This document shows positions 5,948 to 8,496 of a DNA stretch of 8,496 nucleotides, in pieces (positions within the stretch are counted from its first letter, which is position 1; every line of letters begins with the position of its first letter). The stretch is from Clostridium sp. UBA3947. Its GTDB lineage: Bacteria; Bacillota; Clostridia; Clostridiales; Clostridiaceae. The translations under genes and the position numbers were made by a program. The stretch spans positions 1-8,496 of the forward strand of contig DGDR01000153.1 of assembly GCA_002385545.1 (NCBI GenBank), read 5' to 3'. The notes beneath the pieces were generated by a model, which worked only from the letters and a program-made list of their open reading frames with translations, made no database searches and was not told the origin of the DNA.

Positions 5948-7219
5948 ATGGCAATTTTATCAATAGGCTCCACAGGTACTGAGGTTATGGAAATACAGGC
6001 CCTCTTAAAAAAGATTGGCTATGATCCAGGACTTATAGACGGTAGTTTTGGGCCTAACACCCAGCGGGCTGTTATGCAATTTCAAAGAAGCTTTGGTTTA
6101 AAAGCTGATGGCATAATAGGGGAAGATACTTATAGGCTACTCCAAAGATTTCTACTGGGCTATGATATTTACACTGTAAGGCCTGGTGATAGTGTTTATA
6201 TCATAGCAAGGAAGTATCACACAACCATTAATAGGATTCTTGAAGCCAATCCAGGATTGGAGATTTATAATCTTAGAATAGGCCAGAGAATTACGGTGCC
6301 ATATGGTATAAATGTGGTGGATACCAATATAGACTATACTTATGACATAATGGAGAGGGATTTGCAAGCCTTAAAGGTTAGGTATCCCTTTCTTGAAATA
6401 GGCATAGCAGGAAAAAGTGTTTTAGGTAGAAATCTATACTATGTTAAGCTTGGAAATGGGCCTAATGAAGTTTTTTATAATGGGGCCCATCATGGTCTAG
6501 AGTGGATAACTTCTGTAGTATTAATGAAGTTTATTGAGGACTTTTCAGAGGCTTATACTAACAATACTTATTTAGATGGTTATAAGGTGCGGGAGCTATG
6601 GGATAAAAGCACCATATATATCATGCCCATGGTAAATCCCGATGGTGTAGATTTAGTCCTTAATGGCTTATCTAGCACCAATCCCTACTACCAGGACCTT
6701 ATAAGCTGGAATGGTGGTAGCACAGATTTTTCAAGGGTTTGGCAGGCTAACGCAAGAGGAGTAGACTTAAATCATAATTATGATGCTTCTTGGGAACTAT
6801 CCAAGGAAGCGGAGGCTCTTTACGGAATCACAGGACCAGGACCAACACGATATTCTGGACCATATCCAGAATCGGAGCCTGAAAGCAGGGCAGTAGCTGA
6901 CTTTACAAGAAGCCACAATTTTAGGCTGGTTCTAGCTTATCATAGTCAAGGAGAGGTAATATACTGGACCTATTCAGACTTAACACCAGTGGAGTCTGCT
7001 GAAATTGTAGAGCAATTTGCAAGAGTTAGTGGATATGTACCTTCACAAGCCTATGGGATAGTATCCTACGCTGGATATAAGGATTGGTTTATAAAAGAAT
7101 ATAGGCGACCAGGCTTTACCATAGAGGTAGGTAAAGGAATCAACCCCTTACCTATATCTCAATTTGATAAAATATATAGGGATAATATTGGACTTTTATT
7201 ATTGGCAGCCATAATTTAA
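5948..7219 (+). CDS. PG-binding/LysM/M14 peptidoglycan peptidase (gamma-D-glutamyl-diamino acid endopeptidase type)
   Basis: This 423-aa enzyme probably cleaves the gamma-D-Glu to diaminopimelate bond of peptidoglycan stem peptides, like endopeptidase I of Lysinibacillus sphaericus and Bacillus YqgT. Domains in order are PG_binding_1 (3-67), one LysM (75-118, YTVRPGDS...GQRITVP), and a zinc carboxypeptidase M14 domain (about 130-423). The zinc site is His182 and Glu185 in HHGLE and His332 in AYHSQGE; the catalytic base is Glu393 in FTIEVGKG. His276 in GVDLNHN replaces the arginine that binds the free C-terminus in true carboxypeptidases, which fits an endopeptidase-like specificity. There is no signal peptide, so the protein is probably cytosolic or acts on spore peptidoglycan from within the mother cell or forespore. 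The start is ATG 5948 with GGAGG at 9 bases. The terminator overlaps its last codons. Confidence 0.9.
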   Translation: MAILSIGSTGTEVMEIQALLKKIGYDPGLIDGSFGPNTQRAVMQFQRSFGLKADGIIGEDTYRLLQRFLLGYDIYTVRPGDSVYIIARKYHTTINRILEANPGLEIYNLRIGQRITVPYGINVVDTNIDYTYDIMERDLQALKVRYPFLEIGIAGKSVLGRNLYYVKLGNGPNEVFYNGAHHGLEWITSVVLMKFIEDFSEAYTNNTYLDGYKVRELWDKSTIYIMPMVNPDGVDLVLNGLSSTNPYYQDLISWNGGSTDFSRVWQANARGVDLNHNYDASWELSKEAEALYGITGPGPTRYSGPYPESEPESRAVADFTRSHNFRLVLAYHSQGEVIYWTYSDLTPVESAEIVEQFARVSGYVPSQAYGIVSYAGYKDWFIKEYRRPGFTIEVGKGINPLPISQFDKIYRDNIGLLLLAAII

Positions 7220-7236
7220 TGGCTGTTTTTTTATTT
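7206..7236 (+). terminator. Rho-independent terminator overlapping the end of the M14 gene
   Basis: CAGCCAT (7206-7212) pairs with ATGGCTG (7219-7225) around a 6-base loop, followed by seven T and a further ATTTT. The left arm is coding sequence (end of the M14 protein) and the stop codon lies in the loop and right arm. Confidence 0.85.
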
Positions 7237-7302
7237 TCACTGAATAAAATTCTAATTTCTGTGAATAATCTAGATAAAATATTTTAAAAGGGAGATTTGA
7301 AA

Positions 7303-7941
7303 ATGGGAGATTTTTTAAGGAAAAATTCTAAGAGGGTATATAATATCTATACCGATGCTAGCTTTGATCGGAATGTAAAAAGAAGCTGCATAGCCTTTAT
7401 TATAAAGGATGAGGAAAATAAAATATTAAAGCAGCAGTCGAAAAATATAAGAAGCAAGGCTATCGGTGAAAGTGAAAAAAAGGCTATATTCTATGCTATA
7501 GCCTCTGCCTATGAGTATATTAGAAAGGACAAAAATATTGAAGTGGTTATTCACTCCGATTGTCAAGGAATAGTTAATGAACTGATTCATATCCACAAAA
7601 AGCTTAAGGATAATCCTAAAGAGAGTCCTTGTAGTGAAAGAGAATTTAAGAGTACTTTGGCCAAGCTTGCTAAGATTGTAGACAACATAAGATTTCAGTG
7701 GATTCCGAGAGAGGAAAATGAGGAAGCCCATATGCTAGCTCAACAAAGCTACAGGCAGTGGCTAAAAAGTGCAAATATACATAATATAAGAGAGTTTATG
7801 GTAAAGGATTTAGATTATACCCTCGCCAAGTGGAATGATCTACTTAATCTTGAATGTCTTGGTTTGAGTGAGATTACAAAGGACATTAGAGGGATAATTA
7901 AGAAGATTGAAGTTGGAAACATCAAATCCTCTTCGCTGTAA
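7303..7941 (+). CDS. RNase H-fold (RVT_3/RNase HI-like) protein
   Basis: This 212-aa cytosolic protein has an N-terminal RNase H-like domain (about 11-150) and an unrecognised 60-aa tail. The expected acidic residues are Asp18 (YNIYTDASFD), Glu58 (GESEKKA) and Asp86 (VIHSDCQG). At the fourth position, PREENEEAHMLA, His143 replaces the Asp common in cellular RNase HI (the AD-x-LA motif); AH-x-LA is frequent in the RVT_3 subgroup, so this may be a subfamily trait. It may cleave RNA in RNA:DNA hybrids, or bind nucleic acid with altered activity. I chose ATG 7303, 8 bases after AGGGAG (7289-7294), over the in-frame TTG 7297, which is only 2 bases after it. It follows a terminator by about 67 bases, so it needs its own promoter, which I cannot identify. 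It faces dps across a shared terminator. Confidence 0.8.
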   Translation: MGDFLRKNSKRVYNIYTDASFDRNVKRSCIAFIIKDEENKILKQQSKNIRSKAIGESEKKAIFYAIASAYEYIRKDKNIEVVIHSDCQGIVNELIHIHKKLKDNPKESPCSEREFKSTLAKLAKIVDNIRFQWIPREENEEAHMLAQQSYRQWLKSANIHNIREFMVKDLDYTLAKWNDLLNLECLGLSEITKDIRGIIKKIEVGNIKSSSL

Positions 7942-7954
7942 TATATAAAGCAAA

Positions 7955-7993
7955 AAAGGTTCTAGAAGTTAGATTTTAACCTCTAGAACCTTT
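7955..7993. terminator. Bidirectional terminator between the RNase H-fold gene and dps
   Basis: A 12-bp perfect outer stem (7955-7966 with 7982-7993), one A-C mismatch, and a 4-bp inner stem (7968-7971 with 7977-7980) enclose a 5-base loop. On the minus strand it is followed by six T, good for ending dps; on the plus strand only three T follow. It sits exactly between two convergent genes. Confidence 0.88.
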
Positions 7994-8008
7994 GGTAGGG
8001 AATATTAA

Positions 8009-8474
8009 TTAAGCCTTATATGCATTTATCATCCATAGAGTTTTTTCGTAGCTGCCTATAAAGCCAGCCATTAAATCTACAGTTCCTTGGTCCTTAGCTT
8101 CTTCTGCTAATTCAAGTATGCTTCTTGATTGCTCAAGCATATGATAGAAGTCTTTTCTTATTATTTCAATGGAATCATCTCCTGAAATTCCCTTGCTATC
8201 CAACTCTTCAATGGAAGCTAGCTTTACATATTCCTTTACGGAAGCTGCTGGTCTTCCACCTAAGGTTAAGATTCTTTCTGCCACTTCATCTAAGTCTTCG
8301 TTTACCTTATCATAGAATTCTTCAAACTTAGCATGTAGCTGGAAGAAAGCTGGTCCTTCAACATTCCAGTGGAGATTATGAAGCTTTACGTACAAGATAT
8401 TTAAATCTGCTAAGTACTTATTAAGTCCTTCAATTACCTTTCCTAAATTGTTATTATCTAATCCTATATAATTC
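8009..8474 (-). CDS. dps: Dps-family ferritin-like DNA-binding protein, 5' end missing
   Basis: Dps forms a dodecamer that oxidises and stores iron with hydrogen peroxide and protects DNA in stress and stationary phase. The 154 visible residues run from NYIGLDNNN to the native stop, nearly the full ~150-160 aa of the family. The ferroxidase signature is complete: LHNLHWNVEG (His35), His47, and DLDEVAER (Asp62, Glu66), counted from the first native codon, with the same spacing as Listeria Dps. The contig ends inside the gene: a few N-terminal codons, the start and the promoter are lost, and the apparent upstream codons (MCIRDR) come from sequencing adapter, not from the genome. Regulation cannot be read here. 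It ends in the terminator shared with the RNase H-fold gene. Confidence 0.93.
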
Positions 8475-8496
8475 CTGTCTCTTATACACATCTGAC
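8475..8496. other. Nextera (Tn5 mosaic end) adapter contamination at the contig end
   Basis: CTGTCTCTTATACACATCT (8475-8493) is exactly the 19-base Tn5 mosaic end used in Nextera libraries, and the following GAC matches the next adapter bases. It is library sequence left untrimmed, not a transposon. Translated on the minus strand it gives the tell-tale peptide MCIRDR fused to Dps. Confidence 0.97.

Noticed and set aside
7237..7296. Promoter for the RNase H-fold gene (TAAAAT near 7274, GAATA near 7262)
   Set aside because: No -35 at suitable spacing and no match to a sporulation sigma pattern; AT-rich sequence gives such hexamers by chance.
8125..8331. Plus-strand open frame of 68 codons within dps
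   Set aside because: It is antisense to a well-conserved dps region, with no ribosome binding site and a composition typical of a shadow frame.
8475..8493. A Tn5 transposon end or mobile-element boundary
   Set aside because: The sequence is the engineered Nextera mosaic end at the extreme contig edge, without transposon sequence beyond it; adapter contamination explains it fully.

Overview
The window looks like a piece of a low-GC, Gram-positive, probably spore-forming Clostridia-type genome. The evidence is AT-rich sequence, strong AGGAG-type ribosome binding sites, one likely TTG start, a large Firmicute-type SRP RNA, and a cytosolic peptidoglycan amidase-type gene behind a possible sporulation promoter. 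The last 22 bases are a Nextera/Tn5 sequencing adapter, so the right edge is a raw contig end and not genomic sequence.

Layout. Positions 24-2013 (+) hold ilvB and ilvN, overlapping by 11 bases, for an acetolactate synthase that closely resembles the enteric valine-sensitive isozyme I. Positions 2014-2683 hold no protein gene. They carry two terminator-like hairpins, the SRP RNA gene on the minus strand with a good sigma-A promoter, and a leader with a perfect 16-base palindrome in front of the next gene. Positions 2684-5863 (+) hold a DUF4178 protein, a small DUF350 membrane protein and a membrane-fused spermidine-synthase-like protein. A perfect hairpin terminator lies between the second and third.

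Positions 5948-7219 (+) encode a PG-binding + LysM + M14 zinc peptidase of the gamma-D-glutamyl-diamino acid endopeptidase type, behind a candidate SigK-like promoter. Positions 7303-7941 (+) encode an RNase H-fold protein. A shared terminator follows, then a convergent dps gene (-) whose 5' end is cut off at the contig edge.

How the parts relate. ilvBN makes acetolactate for branched-chain amino acids; the large subunit carries Gln where 2-ketobutyrate-preferring enzymes carry Trp. The DUF4178/DUF350/SpeE-like trio matches a widespread, poorly understood gene neighbourhood linked to envelope or polyamine-related chemistry, and it is the least explained biology here. The other genes look like independent single-gene units. 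I did not find a clearly undescribed system; the trio is the best candidate for one that remains uncharacterised.
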